This document shows positions 16,074 to 26,360 of a DNA stretch of 64,000 nucleotides, piece after piece (the stretch's first letter is position 1; each line of letters begins with the position of its first letter). The stretch covers positions 3,940,053-4,004,052 of the forward strand of contig NC_020504.1 of the NCBI RefSeq assembly GCF_000349325.1, written 5' to 3'. The notes beneath the pieces were generated by a model. The model had not been told where the DNA came from. It saw only the letters and a program-made list of their open reading frames with translations, and searched no databases. This stretch comes from Streptomyces davaonensis JCM 4913 (GTDB taxonomy: Bacteria > Actinomycetota > Actinomycetes > Streptomycetales > Streptomycetaceae). The position numbers and the translations under genes were made by a program.

Positions 16074-17348
16074 ATGTCTCCCGCCAGTACCGGGGCGCCC
16101 ACCGTCGTGGGCGCCGTCGCATCCGTCCCTGCCTCCGACTCCCGTATGACCCCGGGCGGCCCCGGCTACCGCCGGATGAGCCTCGCCCTCTTCCTGGCCG
16201 GAGTGGCGACCTTCGCACTGCTGTACTCCACCCAGGCCCTGCTGCCGCTGATCTCCGGTGACTTCGGGGTGACGGCGAGCGAGGCGAGCTGGACGGTGGC
16301 GGCGGCGACCGGTGGTCTGGCGCTGTTCGTCCTTCCCATGAGCGCGCTGTCGGAGCGCTTCGGCCGCCGTACGGTCATGACGGCGTCGCTGGCGGTCGCG
16401 GTGACCCTCGGTCTGCTGGTCCCCTTCGCGCCGAACCTGACCGCGCTGGTCGTACTGCGGGCCGTGCAGGGCGCGGCGCTGGCGGGTCTGCCGGCGTCGG
16501 CGACGGCGTATCTGGCCGAGGAGGTCCGCCCGAAGGCGCTGATCACGGCGATCGGTCTGTTCGTCGCGGGCAACAGCGTGGGCGGGATGAGCGGCCGGGT
16601 GATCACGGGCTGGGTCGCCCAGGAGTGGGGCTGGCGGGTGGCCGTCGGTGTGATCGGCGCGCTGGCGGTGGCGTGCGCGGTGGCGTTCCGGCTGCTGCTG
16701 CCGGCGCCGAAGCACTTCGTGGCGGGCTCGCTGAAGCCGCGGGTCCTGACCCGGACGGTCCGCGACCACCTCGCCGACCCGCTGCTGCGGCGCCTGTACG
16801 CGATCGGCGCGCTGTTCATGACGGTCTTCGGCGGTGTGTACACGGTGATCGGCTACCGCCTGACGGAGGCGCCGTTCGGGCTGCCGCAGGGCGTCGTGGG
16901 CTCGATCTTCCTGGTGTACCTGGTGGGCACGGTCTCCGCGTCGACGGCGGGTCGTCTGGTGGGCCGGTTGGGCCGCCGGGGCGCGCTGTACGCGGCGGGC
17001 GGTACGACGGCGGCGGGCCTGCTGCTGTCCCTGGCCGGCTCCCTCCCGCTGGTCCTGCTGGGCCTGGTGCTGATCACCGCCGGCTTCTTCGCGGGCCACG
17101 CGGTGGCGTCCTCGGCGGTCAGCAAGACGGCGACCCGGGGGCGGGCGCAGGCGGCGGCGCTGTACCAGTCCGCGTACTACGTCGGCTCCAGTGCGGGCAG
17201 CACGGTGGGCGCGCTGGCGTTCCACGCGAGCGGCTGGTCCGGCACGGTGGGCGTGGGCCTGCTGGCGGTGCTGGGCGTCGTGACGATCACGGTGCTGGGC
17301 ACGCGGGCGGCCCGCCTGGAGCGCCGCGCCCTGGCGACGGCGGCCTGA
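16074..17348 (+). CDS. MFS efflux transporter
   Basis: A 424-residue major facilitator protein with about 12 hydrophobic segments. It carries the loop motif SALSERFGRRTVM after helix 2 and the drug-exporter-like segment GLFVAGNSVGGMSGRVITGW. It resembles Bcr/CflA- or YnfM-type exporters. The start is ATG 16074 (MSPASTGAP), since upstream in-frame codons lie in the divergent promoter region. It is divergent from the LysR gene, the usual arrangement for a regulator and the exporter it controls. Substrate is unknown. Confidence 0.88.
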   Translation: MSPASTGAPTVVGAVASVPASDSRMTPGGPGYRRMSLALFLAGVATFALLYSTQALLPLISGDFGVTASEASWTVAAATGGLALFVLPMSALSERFGRRTVMTASLAVAVTLGLLVPFAPNLTALVVLRAVQGAALAGLPASATAYLAEEVRPKALITAIGLFVAGNSVGGMSGRVITGWVAQEWGWRVAVGVIGALAVACAVAFRLLLPAPKHFVAGSLKPRVLTRTVRDHLADPLLRRLYAIGALFMTVFGGVYTVIGYRLTEAPFGLPQGVVGSIFLVYLVGTVSASTAGRLVGRLGRRGALYAAGGTTAAGLLLSLAGSLPLVLLGLVLITAGFFAGHAVASSAVSKTATRGRAQAAALYQSAYYVGSSAGSTVGALAFHASGWSGTVGVGLLAVLGVVTITVLGTRAARLERRALATAA

Positions 17349-17520
17349 CGCCGTCCGCGGAGCCCCGGGACGGGACGGGTAGGGGCGGCGGGGGCGAGAA
17401 CTGCTTTCACCTGCGCGTTCGTCGACTCGGCACGCCATTGTCAGTGGGCTGCGGTAGCTTCCGAAGTGCTGGACGCAATGAGGCGTACGACACAGGAACG
17501 GCCACAGGGGTGGGTGGACG

Positions 17521-18534
17521 ATGAGCAACACGGCGACCACGACGGAACTCGACGCCACGCTGGAGCGGCACCGGGTCGAACTGACCGGGTACTGCTACCG
17601 CATGCTCGGCTCCTCCTTCGAGGCCGAGGACGCGGTCCAGGACACCCTGGTCCGCGCCTGGCGCAGCTACGACAAGTTCGAGGGCCGCTCCAGCGTCCGC
17701 TCCTGGCTGTACCGGATCGCGACGAACGTATGCCTGGACATGCTGAGCGCGGGCAACAAGCGCGCCCGCCCGATGGACCTCACCGAGTCCACCCCGCTCG
17801 CCCAGGCCGCCCTGTCCCCCCGCCCCGACCACACCTGGCTGGAACCCATGCCTGACGCCCGTGTGCTGCCCACGGTCGAGGACCCGGCGGAGGCAGCCGT
17901 CGCCAAGGAATCCGTCCGGCTGGCCTTCATGGCCGCGCTCCAGCAACTGCCGCCCAAGCAGCGCGCGGTGCTGATCCTGCGCGAGGTGCTGGCCTGGAAG
18001 GCGAGCGAGGTCGCCGAACTGCTCGGCACCACGGTCGCGTCGGTGAACAGCGCCCTCCAGCGCGCCCGCGCCACCCTCGCCGAGCGGGAGCAGCAGGGCG
18101 CTGAGGCCTCGGTGTCCGACCCGCTGGACGAGGAGCAGCAAAAGCTCCTGGAGCGCTATGTCGCCGCCTTCGAGGGCTACGACATGACCGCGCTGACGGC
18201 GCTGCTGCACGAGGACGCCATCATGACGATGCCGCCGTTCGACCTGTGGCTGACCGGCCCGGCGGACATCACCGGCTTCATGACCACGCTCGGCGCCTCC
18301 TGCGCGGAGTCCCGGCTGGTCCCCGTCCAGGCGAACGGCCTGCCCGGCTTCGCCCACTACAAGCCGGACGAGGAGACCGGCGGCTACACCGCATGGGCGG
18401 TGCAGGTGCTGGAGATCTCAGACGGCCGGATCACCGGGTTCCACTGCTTCCTCGACACCAAGCGCTGGTTCCCGCTGTTCGACCTGCCCCTCAACCTCGA
18501 ACCGGAGACCGACCAGGTCCAGAAGGGCGTGTAG
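17521..18534 (+). CDS. ECF sigma factor with a C-terminal SnoaL-like domain
   Basis: The 337-residue product has sigma region 2 (GYCYRMLGSSFEAEDAVQDT, residues ~20-45) and region 4 (LPPKQRAVLILREVLAWKAS with LLGTTVASVNSALQRARATL, residues ~140-185). A ~130-residue tail follows (LERYVAAFEGYDMTALTALL onward), fitting the SnoaL/NTF2-like fold. ECF sigma factors with such a tail usually lack a classical anti-sigma factor, and the tail is thought to regulate activity. The 3' end overlaps the antisense STAS gene by 117 bases. Confidence 0.9.
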   Translation: MSNTATTTELDATLERHRVELTGYCYRMLGSSFEAEDAVQDTLVRAWRSYDKFEGRSSVRSWLYRIATNVCLDMLSAGNKRARPMDLTESTPLAQAALSPRPDHTWLEPMPDARVLPTVEDPAEAAVAKESVRLAFMAALQQLPPKQRAVLILREVLAWKASEVAELLGTTVASVNSALQRARATLAEREQQGAEASVSDPLDEEQQKLLERYVAAFEGYDMTALTALLHEDAIMTMPPFDLWLTGPADITGFMTTLGASCAESRLVPVQANGLPGFAHYKPDEETGGYTAWAVQVLEISDGRITGFHCFLDTKRWFPLFDLPLNLEPETDQVQKGV

Positions 18535-18804
18535 GCCGGGGTCGGGGTCGCGCAGGCGTATCCGGCCGCCGGAGCGCCGCGCGGCCAGCTGGAGCCGCGC
18601 CAGCAGGTCGACGGCGCCGAGCCCCGGTGGCCCGAGCCCTCCGACATCGCACACCACGACCCCGGCACCGGACCCTTCCAGCAGCGCGCGCACGTCGTCG
18701 CACAGCCCTGTCACCTCGTCCTTGGTGACGGGTCCGGCCAGCACGAGTACAGCGGGTGTCATGGCGTCCACGTCCGGTAGACCGCGCGGACCCGCGGAAC
18801 TCAT
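18418..18804 (-). CDS. STAS-domain protein
   Basis: The 128-residue product has a STAS fold pattern like anti-sigma-factor antagonists: VLVLAGPVTKDEV, then VVVCDVGGLGPPGLGAVDLLARL with Gly/Pro where SpoIIAA-type proteins place the phosphorylatable Ser, then GGRIRLRDPDPGLHALLDL. No clear Ser/Thr acceptor is visible, so it may not be a phosphorylation switch. It converges on the ECF sigma gene and overlaps its 3' end by 117 bases. The last ~38 residues lie wholly inside that overlap, so the true end could be debated, but there is no earlier stop. Confidence 0.68.
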   Translation of the reverse strand: MSSAGPRGLPDVDAMTPAVLVLAGPVTKDEVTGLCDDVRALLEGSGAGVVVCDVGGLGPPGLGAVDLLARLQLAARRSGGRIRLRDPDPGLHALLDLVGLRFEVEGQVEQREPALGVEEAVEPGDPAV

Positions 18805-18900
18805 CGCAGGATCGTGATCGGGGCTACGCCATCGGCCGCCGCGGCACGACTTTGATGGTCAGTCGGATTCGATCACGTCCATAGGGCCGGCCAACACGCC

Positions 18901-18934
18901 GAACGGGACCGGTGCAGGTCCACCGATCCCGTTC
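18901..18934 (-). terminator. Terminator of deoA
   Basis: A 14-bp stem with one mismatch (GAACGGGACCGGTG with CACCGATCCCGTTC) and a 6-base loop, about 20 bases past the deoA stop on the minus strand. No T-run follows, as is common in Streptomyces. Confidence 0.8.
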
Positions 18935-18956
18935 ACCCGAAGGGGAAACCGCCTGG

Positions 18957-20240
18957 TCAGGCGATACGTTCCAGCACCACCGGGGACGCCGTGAAGTCCG
19001 TTCCGGCGGCCGCGATGTCGTATGAACCCTCCAGCGCCTGGAGCGCGTACTCGAAGCGCTCCGGGGTGTCCGTGTGGAGGGTCAGCAGGGGCTGGCCCTC
19101 CTTGACCGTGTCGCCGGGCTTGGCGTGGAGTTCGATGCCCGCGCCCGCCTGGACCGGGTCCTCCTTGCGGGCGCGTCCGGCGCCGAGGCGCCAGGCGCCG
19201 ACGCCGATGTCGTAGGCGTCGAGGCGGGTCAGGACGCCGGAGGACGGCGCCTTCACCACGTGCTGCTCACGGGCCACGGGCAGTTCCGCGTCCGGGTCGC
19301 CGCCCTGGGCCGCGATCATCCGGCGCCAGACGTCCATCGCCGAGCCGTCGGCCAGCGCCTTCGCCGGGTCGGCGTCGTGGATGCCGGCCGCGTCCAGCAT
19401 TTCGCGGGCCAGCGCGATGGTCAGCTCGACGACGTCCGAGGGGCCGCCGCCCGCCAGGACCTCCACCGACTCGCGGACCTCCAGGGCGTTGCCCGCGGTG
19501 AGGCCGAGCGGGGTGGACATGTCGGTCAGCAGGGCCACCGTCTTCACGCCGTGGTCCGTGCCGAGGCCCACCATCGTCGACGCCAGCTCGCGGGCGTCCT
19601 CGATGGTCTTCATGAAGGCGCCGCTGCCCACCTTCACGTCCAGGACCAGCGAGCCCGTTCCCTCCGCGATCTTCTTCGACATGATCGAGGAGGCGATCAG
19701 CGGGATCGCCTCGACCGTGCCGGTGACATCGCGGAGCGCGTACAGCTTCTTGTCCGCGGGGGCCAGGCCGTCGCCCGCCGCGCAGATCACCGCGCCGGTG
19801 GTGTCGAGGACGTTCAGCATCTCCTCGTTCGACAGCAGCGCGCGCCAGCCCGGGATCGACTCCAGCTTGTCCAGCGTGCCGCCGGTGTGGCCGAGGCCGC
19901 GGCCCGAGAGCTGCGGGACGGCCGCGCCGCACGCCGCCACCAGGGGCGCCAGCGGGAGGGTGATCTTGTCGCCGACGCCGCCCGTGGAGTGCTTGTCCGC
20001 CGTCGGACGGGAGAGCGAGGAGAAGTCCATGCGCTCGCCGGAGGCGATCATCGCGGCCGTCCAGCGGGCGATCTCGGCGCGGTTCATGCCGTTGAGCAGG
20101 ATCGCCATGTTGAGGGCGGCCATCTGGTAGTCGGCCACCTCCCCGCGGGTGTACGCGTCGATCACCCAGTCGATCTGCTCATCGCTGAGCACACCGCGGT
20201 CCCGCTTGGTGCGGATGACGGAGATGGCATCCATGGCCAT
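18957..20240 (-). CDS. deoA: Thymidine phosphorylase
   Basis: The 427-residue enzyme cleaves thymidine (and deoxyuridine) with phosphate to the base and deoxyribose-1-phosphate. Signatures include KHSTGGVGDKITLPLAPLVA near residue 80 and GRGLGHTGGTLDKLESIPG near 110 (phosphate and base binding). The C-terminal domain (GVLTRLDAYDIGVGAWRLGA) fits the family. The start is ATG 20240, with GGAAGGAAAG just upstream; a second in-frame ATG lies at 20234. It is in line with the cdd/importer operon but separated from cdd by 235 bases containing a MITE-like element, so transcription from the operon promoter must cross that element. Confidence 0.95.
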   Translation of the reverse strand: MAMDAISVIRTKRDRGVLSDEQIDWVIDAYTRGEVADYQMAALNMAILLNGMNRAEIARWTAAMIASGERMDFSSLSRPTADKHSTGGVGDKITLPLAPLVAACGAAVPQLSGRGLGHTGGTLDKLESIPGWRALLSNEEMLNVLDTTGAVICAAGDGLAPADKKLYALRDVTGTVEAIPLIASSIMSKKIAEGTGSLVLDVKVGSGAFMKTIEDARELASTMVGLGTDHGVKTVALLTDMSTPLGLTAGNALEVRESVEVLAGGGPSDVVELTIALAREMLDAAGIHDADPAKALADGSAMDVWRRMIAAQGGDPDAELPVAREQHVVKAPSSGVLTRLDAYDIGVGAWRLGAGRARKEDPVQAGAGIELHAKPGDTVKEGQPLLTLHTDTPERFEYALQALEGSYDIAAAGTDFTASPVVLERIA

Positions 20241-20292
20241 GACTTTCCTTCCGACGTTCTCAAGAAAGTGCACGGCCCCTCTGAAGCGGTGC

Positions 20293-20456
20293 AGAGCCTG
20301 TGTCCCATCCCCGGCCGGGCGCCCGCCGCCTGGCACGCACGCTCGCCGCGTTGCCGAACCGCCCACGTGGCTCCGCCACGCGGACGCTCCGGCGCCTTGC
20401 GATCGCACGCACCAGAAGACGTGCGCTGATCCGACCGGGGATGGGACACAGGCTCT
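20293..20456. mobile_element. MITE-like element of 164 bp
   Basis: The segment begins AGAGCCTGTGTCCCATCCCC and ends with the reverse complement of that sequence. The terminal inverted repeats are 26 bases long with one mismatch. The interior is ~110 bases with small inverted repeats (such as GTGGC-TCC-GCCAC) and no reading frame of interest. I see no target duplication directly outside the ends. Size and structure fit a nonautonomous insertion-sequence derivative. It sits between cdd and deoA, about 50 bases upstream of the deoA start. Confidence 0.78.
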
Positions 20457-20475
20457 CCGAGGGGCCGCACGGGAG

Positions 20476-20871
20476 TTACTTGGCGAGATGGTCCGGGCCG
20501 AAGGCCTGGGGCAGCATCTCCGAGAGGGGGAGGATCCCCGCCGGGGTCTCCAGCAGGAGTTCCGGGCCGCCGAACTCGTACAGCAGCTGTCGGCAGCGGC
20601 CGCACGGGACGAGGATCTCGCCCCTGCCGTCCACGCAGGTGAAGTGCGTCAGGCGGCCGCCCCCGGTGCGCTGGAGCTCCGAGACCAGACCGCACTCGGC
20701 GCACAGGCCGAGGCCGTAGGAGGCGTTCTCCACATTGCAGCCGGAGACCGTGCGGCCGTCGTCGACGAGGGCCGCGACGCCGACCGGGAAGCCCGAGTAG
20801 GGGGCGTAGGCGTGGCTCATCGCCTCCCGCGCCACCTCCCGCAGGGCGTCCCAGTCGACCGCGGGCGTCAC
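20476..20871 (-). CDS. cdd: Cytidine deaminase
   Basis: The 131-residue, small tetrameric-type enzyme deaminates cytidine and deoxycytidine to uridine and deoxyuridine. Zinc-site motifs are NVENASYGLGLCAE (Cys-Ala-Glu) and PCGRCRQ. APYSGFPVGVA binds the nucleoside. The GTG start at 20871 overlaps the stop of the upstream permease (GTGA). It is the last gene of the importer operon before the MITE-like insertion. Confidence 0.95.
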   Translation of the reverse strand: MTPAVDWDALREVAREAMSHAYAPYSGFPVGVAALVDDGRTVSGCNVENASYGLGLCAECGLVSELQRTGGGRLTHFTCVDGRGEILVPCGRCRQLLYEFGGPELLLETPAGILPLSEMLPQAFGPDHLAK

Positions 20872-22145
20872 TTGCCCTGACCCTTGCGATAGGGCAGACC
20901 GTCCGCCTTCGGCATCCGCAGGCGCTGGGCCGACAGGGCGAGGACGATCAGGGTGATGACGTACGGCGTGGCCGAGACGACCTGGTTCGGGACCTCGTTG
21001 GTGGTGGCGTACCAGGCGAACACCAGGGCACCGATGACCGCGGTGATCATGGAAGAGGGGTACTTCTTCCGGATCACCAGCCAGATCGCGCCGATGATCA
21101 GCAGCAGCGCGCCGAGCAGCAGCAGGGCGTGGACGTTCTCCGAGCCGCCGCGCAGGTTGAGGCTGTCGGTGTAGCCGAACAGACCGGCGCCGAGGGCGAG
21201 GCCGCCCGGCATCCAGTTACCGAAGATCATCGCCGCGAGGCCGATGTAACCGCGGCCGCTGACCTGGCCCTCCAGATAGAAGGGGTTGGCCACGATGGAG
21301 AGGAAGACACCACCGAGACCGGCCAGGCCACCGGAGATGATGACCGCCAGGTACTTGTACTTGTAGACGTTCACACCGAGGGACTCGGCCGCGACCGGGT
21401 TCTCACCGCAGGAGCGCAGCCGCAGACCGAAGGCGGTACGCCACAGGATCCACCAGGTGGCGGGGATCAGCGCGATCGCGATCAGGGTCAGCCAGGACAC
21501 GTTGGTGACCAGACCGCCGAGCAGACCGGCGATGTCCGAGATGAAGAACCAGCCCTCGTTGTTGAGGTCCCGCAGCCAGCCGGAGAGCCCCGGCACGGTG
21601 AAGTGGCCGAGCGAGTCGACCGCCGGGGACTGCTTCGCGGAGCCGCCCGGCTCGCCCTCGAAGGCGAGCGGCGCGAGGTAGCGGGTGATGCCCAGGGCGA
21701 GGATGTTGATCGCCACACCGGAGACGATGTGGTTGACGTTGAAGGTGACGGTCGCGATCGCGTGCAGGATGCCGCCGACGCAGCCGCCGATGATGCCGAT
21801 CACGACACCGGTCCACGGGCCCCACTGGAAACCGGCCCAGGCACCGAACCAGGTGCCGAGGATCATCATGCCTTCGAGGCCGATGTTGACGACGCCCGCC
21901 CGCTCGGCCCACAGACCGCCCAGACCGGCGAGGCCGATCGGCACGGCGAGCTGGAGCGCGGTGGACATCTGGCTGACGTTGGTGATGCCGTCTGCGCCGG
22001 TGATGATGCGGACGATGGACGTCAGCGCCAGGGCGCCGGCGATGATCAGCAGCAGGACGGGCCACGACAGGCGGCGGCCGGTCGGCGCCGTGGGCTGGAG
22101 CGTCGGCTGGTTGACGTCGACCGCTGAGGTCTGAGGGGTGGTCAT
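20868..22145 (-). CDS. Nucleoside-type ABC transporter permease 2
   Basis: A 425-residue BPD_transp_2/RbsC-family permease with eight or more hydrophobic segments and a cytoplasmic N-terminus. Motifs include WAERAGVVNIGLEGMMILG and GENPVAAESLGVNVYKYKYL (the loop that contacts the ATPase). ATG 22145 overlaps the stop of permease 1 (ATGA). With the ATPase and BMP lipoproteins it forms a complete importer like BmpA-NupABC-type nucleoside uptake systems. It lies directly upstream of cdd in the same operon. Confidence 0.9.
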   Translation of the reverse strand: MTTPQTSAVDVNQPTLQPTAPTGRRLSWPVLLLIIAGALALTSIVRIITGADGITNVSQMSTALQLAVPIGLAGLGGLWAERAGVVNIGLEGMMILGTWFGAWAGFQWGPWTGVVIGIIGGCVGGILHAIATVTFNVNHIVSGVAINILALGITRYLAPLAFEGEPGGSAKQSPAVDSLGHFTVPGLSGWLRDLNNEGWFFISDIAGLLGGLVTNVSWLTLIAIALIPATWWILWRTAFGLRLRSCGENPVAAESLGVNVYKYKYLAVIISGGLAGLGGVFLSIVANPFYLEGQVSGRGYIGLAAMIFGNWMPGGLALGAGLFGYTDSLNLRGGSENVHALLLLGALLLIIGAIWLVIRKKYPSSMITAVIGALVFAWYATTNEVPNQVVSATPYVITLIVLALSAQRLRMPKADGLPYRKGQGK

Positions 22146-23265
22146 CGGCCCGCCACCTCCTTCGAAGTGTTGTTGTCGGCGCCGAGCACATGACCGGCGG
22201 CGAGTTCCGCGCCGACCCGGCGCTGCTGACGGCGCAGGCCCCACTCACGGACGGCCTCGTAGGAGACGACGACGGAGAGCACGATCAGGCCCTGCATGAT
22301 GACCGCGATCTCCTTGTCGTAGTCGTGGAAGTCCAGCTCGGGCGAGGCCTTGTCGAGCCAGGCCCACAGCAGGGCGGCGAAGGCGATGCCGACGGGGCTG
22401 TTGCGGCCGAGCAGGGCGATGCCGATGCCGAGGAAGCCGATGCCGGTGGGGAAGTTCAGGCTGTAGGTGTGGGTGTCGCCGAGCAGGATCGGCAGACCGG
22501 CGAGGCCCGCGATCGCGCCGGAGATCAGCATGGCGGTGAGGACCATGCGCTTGGGGTCGACACCGCTGGCCGCCGCGGCCGACTCGGAGGCGCCGGAGGC
22601 GCGCAGGTCGAAGCCGAACCGGGTGCGGTTGAGGACGATCCAGTAGCCGATTCCGAGCAGCGCGGCGAGCAGGACCAGGCCGTAGATCTCGCCGGCGTCG
22701 CCCATGTCGAAGCCGGGGATCCAGCCGGACTCGTGCATCTCGCCGGTGGTGTTGTTGTTGCCGACCTTCACACCGAAGACGTCGGGCAGCCACAGATAGG
22801 CGATGACGGAGGTCGCGATCGCGTTGAGCATGATCGTCGCGACGACCTCGCTGACGCCCCGGGTGACCTTCAGGACACCGGCGATACCGGACCAGAAGGC
22901 GCCGGTGCACAGGGCCGTCAGGAGCAGCAGCGGGACCTGGAGCACGGCCGGGAGGTTCGCGTGCGCGCCGACGATCGCGGCCATCATGGCGGCGAGCTGG
23001 TACTGGCCGTCGACGCCGATGTTGAACAGGTTCATCCGGAAGCCGATGGCCACCGCCAGGGCCGCGATGTAGTACATCGAGGCCTGGTTGATGATCAGCA
23101 CCTGGATGTCGGAGTACGTGGCCTGCTCGAACATCAGGGTGTACGGCTCGACCGGGTTCTTGCCCGAGGCGATGAGCACGATCGAGCTCAGCGCGAAGGC
23201 CACGGCGAGCGCGATGACCGGTCCGGCCACCGCGAGGAGCACGCGCTCCTTGTCGAACTTCTTCA

Positions 23266-23266
<1 letters not shown>
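22142..23266 (-). CDS. Nucleoside-type ABC transporter permease 1
   Basis: A 374-residue permease of the same family, paired with permease 2. The conserved segments GFRMNLFNIGVDGQYQLAAM and the ATPase-contact loop SGASESAAAASGVDPKRM are visible. It begins at the last base of the ATPase gene (one-base overlap, ATGA style) and overlaps permease 2 at its end. The C-terminal ~35 residues are polar, with an Arg-rich stretch. Confidence 0.9.
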
Positions 23267-24834
<1,568 letters not shown>

Positions 24835-24910
24835 CTGACCGTTGACCGCCGCGCCGGCCGGAGGGCTGCTGGACGCTTTGATGGCGCACTCTCCTGGGGA
24901 CGGGGGTCGT

Positions 24911-24922
24911 CTACGCGCGTAG
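24911..24922. promoter_or_regulatory. Nucleoside-regulon palindrome, site 3 (ABC importer operon)
   Basis: An exact CTACGCGCGTAG about 16 bases before the AGGAG ribosome site and 77 bases before the ATPase GTG. It would control ATPase, both permeases and cdd, and possibly deoA. Confidence 0.8.
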
Positions 24923-24961
24923 CGCCCCTACGGCATACAAAGGGGTGACGGATCGCTGACA

Positions 24962-25006
24962 ACGGGGTACGAGGGAATCTCCTCTACAGGAGGCCCCGTA
25001 CCCCGT
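24962..25006 (-). terminator. Terminator after BMP lipoprotein 1
   Basis: A 9-bp stem (ACGGGGTAC with GTACCCCGT) encloses a second small hairpin (CTCCT-CTAC-AGGAG). It lies 51 bases past the stop of the lipoprotein gene and before the importer operon promoter, separating the two transcripts. Confidence 0.65.
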
Positions 25007-25056
25007 CGAGCGACCGCGACGACCCCGCGGTTACACGCTGCTCAGGGTGTTGCTGT

Positions 25057-26106
25057 TCAGCTGCTCTTGACCTTGATCTCGCCGTTGATGATCTTTTCCT
25101 TGGCCGTCTCGATGGCTTCCTGGAGCTCGGCGTTGTCCGCGAACTTCGGGTTGGAGTTCGACAGGCTCACCTCGCCGGTCTTCAGATCGCCACGAACGAT
25201 ACCGGTCCCGGGCTTCCCGTTCTCGACCGACTTCGCCAGGTTGTACACCGCCTTGGCGACGTCCTTCATCGCCGAGGTCAGGATCGAGTCCTTGTACTTG
25301 GCGAGGGCTTCCTGGTTGTACTGGTCGGAGTCGACACCGATGGCCCACACCTTGTTGGCGGCGGCGGCCTCGATCACGCCCTGGCCGGAGAGACCGGCGG
25401 CCGCGTAGACGACGTCGGCCTTCTTCTCGATCTGGCCCTCGGCGGCCGTCTTGCCCTTGTCGGGGCTGGAGAAGCCACCCTCCTCCGCGGTCTGCGTGAG
25501 GTACTGGGAGAGGACCGTCGCCTTGGGGTTGGTGTCCTTGACGCCCTGCTCGAAGCCCGCCTGGAACTTGTGGATCAGCGGGATGTCCACGCCGCCGACG
25601 AAGCCGACGGTGTTGGACTTGGTGCTCTTGGCGGCGGCGACACCGGCGAGGTAGGAGGCCTCCTCCTCGGAGAAGACCAGGTCGGCGACGTTCTTCGACT
25701 CGACGGTGGAGTCGTCGACGATGCCGAAGGTGGTGTCCGGGAACTTCTCCGCGGCGCCCTTGACGGCGGTGGCGTAGGCGTAGCCGACACCCACGACCGG
25801 GTTGTAGCCCTGCTTGGCCAGCGACTCGAGGCGCTGCTGCTTGTCCGCGTCCGTCTCGCCCTCGGTGGGCTCCACGTCCTGCGTCTCGTAGCCGAACTCC
25901 TTCTTCGCCTGCTCCAGGCCCGCGAACGCGGCGTCGTTGAAGGACTGGTCGCCCTTGCCGCCGACGTCGTACGCGATGGCCAGACCCTTGTCGCCCTTCG
26001 AGTCGGACGAGCCGCTCTCGGTCGAGGTGCCGCCACAGGCGGAGAGCGCGAGGGCCAGAGAGGCGGTCGCTGCGCCTGCGACCGTGATCCGGGAAATCCG
26101 GCGCAT
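25057..26106 (-). CDS. BMP-family nucleoside-binding lipoprotein 1
   Basis: A 349-residue substrate-binding lipoprotein: signal peptide with lipobox ALSAC (Cys ~25), a Ser/Gly linker, then the BMP (PnrA-like) fold. That fold shows GLAIAYDVGGKGDQSFNDAA, GVGYAYATAV, VGFVGGVDIPLIHKFQAGF and WAIGVDSDQYNQEA. Family members bind purine or pyrimidine nucleosides. The start is ATG 26106 with AGGAG upstream. It has its own degenerate palindrome and a terminator, so it is transcribed separately from the importer genes. Very similar to the next gene. Confidence 0.92.
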   Translation of the reverse strand: MRRISRITVAGAATASLALALSACGGTSTESGSSDSKGDKGLAIAYDVGGKGDQSFNDAAFAGLEQAKKEFGYETQDVEPTEGETDADKQQRLESLAKQGYNPVVGVGYAYATAVKGAAEKFPDTTFGIVDDSTVESKNVADLVFSEEEASYLAGVAAAKSTKSNTVGFVGGVDIPLIHKFQAGFEQGVKDTNPKATVLSQYLTQTAEEGGFSSPDKGKTAAEGQIEKKADVVYAAAGLSGQGVIEAAAANKVWAIGVDSDQYNQEALAKYKDSILTSAMKDVAKAVYNLAKSVENGKPGTGIVRGDLKTGEVSLSNSNPKFADNAELQEAIETAKEKIINGEIKVKSS

Positions 26107-26193
26107 GTGAGGTGCTCCTAGTGGTACAAGCGCCGGACGGTGGTGTGCTCGGTAGGGCTTCACAGCTTCGGCGCTGATGGCTTCGCCGCAGAT

Positions 26194-26205
26194 TAACGCG
26201 CGTAG
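26194..26205. promoter_or_regulatory. Nucleoside-regulon palindrome, site 4 (BMP 1)
   Basis: TAACGCGCGTAG matches the 12-bp site at 10 of 12 positions; the two changes are in one half-site. It lies 88 bases before the start codon. The same variant occurs before BMP 2. Confidence 0.68.
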
Positions 26206-26287
26206 ACCTGCCTGAAAACCCCTTCTGTCCACCTTGTTATCCGGCCGTGCTCAACGCCACTCGCCCCCAAGGTCGAATCGAACGCAA

Positions 26288-26320
26288 AAGCGGGCGGGTG
26301 TCCTGGACACCCGCCCGCTT
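26288..26320 (-). terminator. Terminator after BMP lipoprotein 2
   Basis: AAGCGGGCGGGTGTCC and its exact reverse complement, separated by one base, form a very strong hairpin 41 bases past the stop of the upstream lipoprotein gene. Confidence 0.88.
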
Positions 26321-26360
26321 CAGGTGATTTGAGGCGATTGACTCGATCGAGCGCTGACGG

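Noticed and set aside
15057..17558. An 833-codon frame starting far upstream of the LysR gene.
   Set aside because: The first ~500 codons are antisense to the MFS exporter gene; the LysR domain begins only near 15953-16010.
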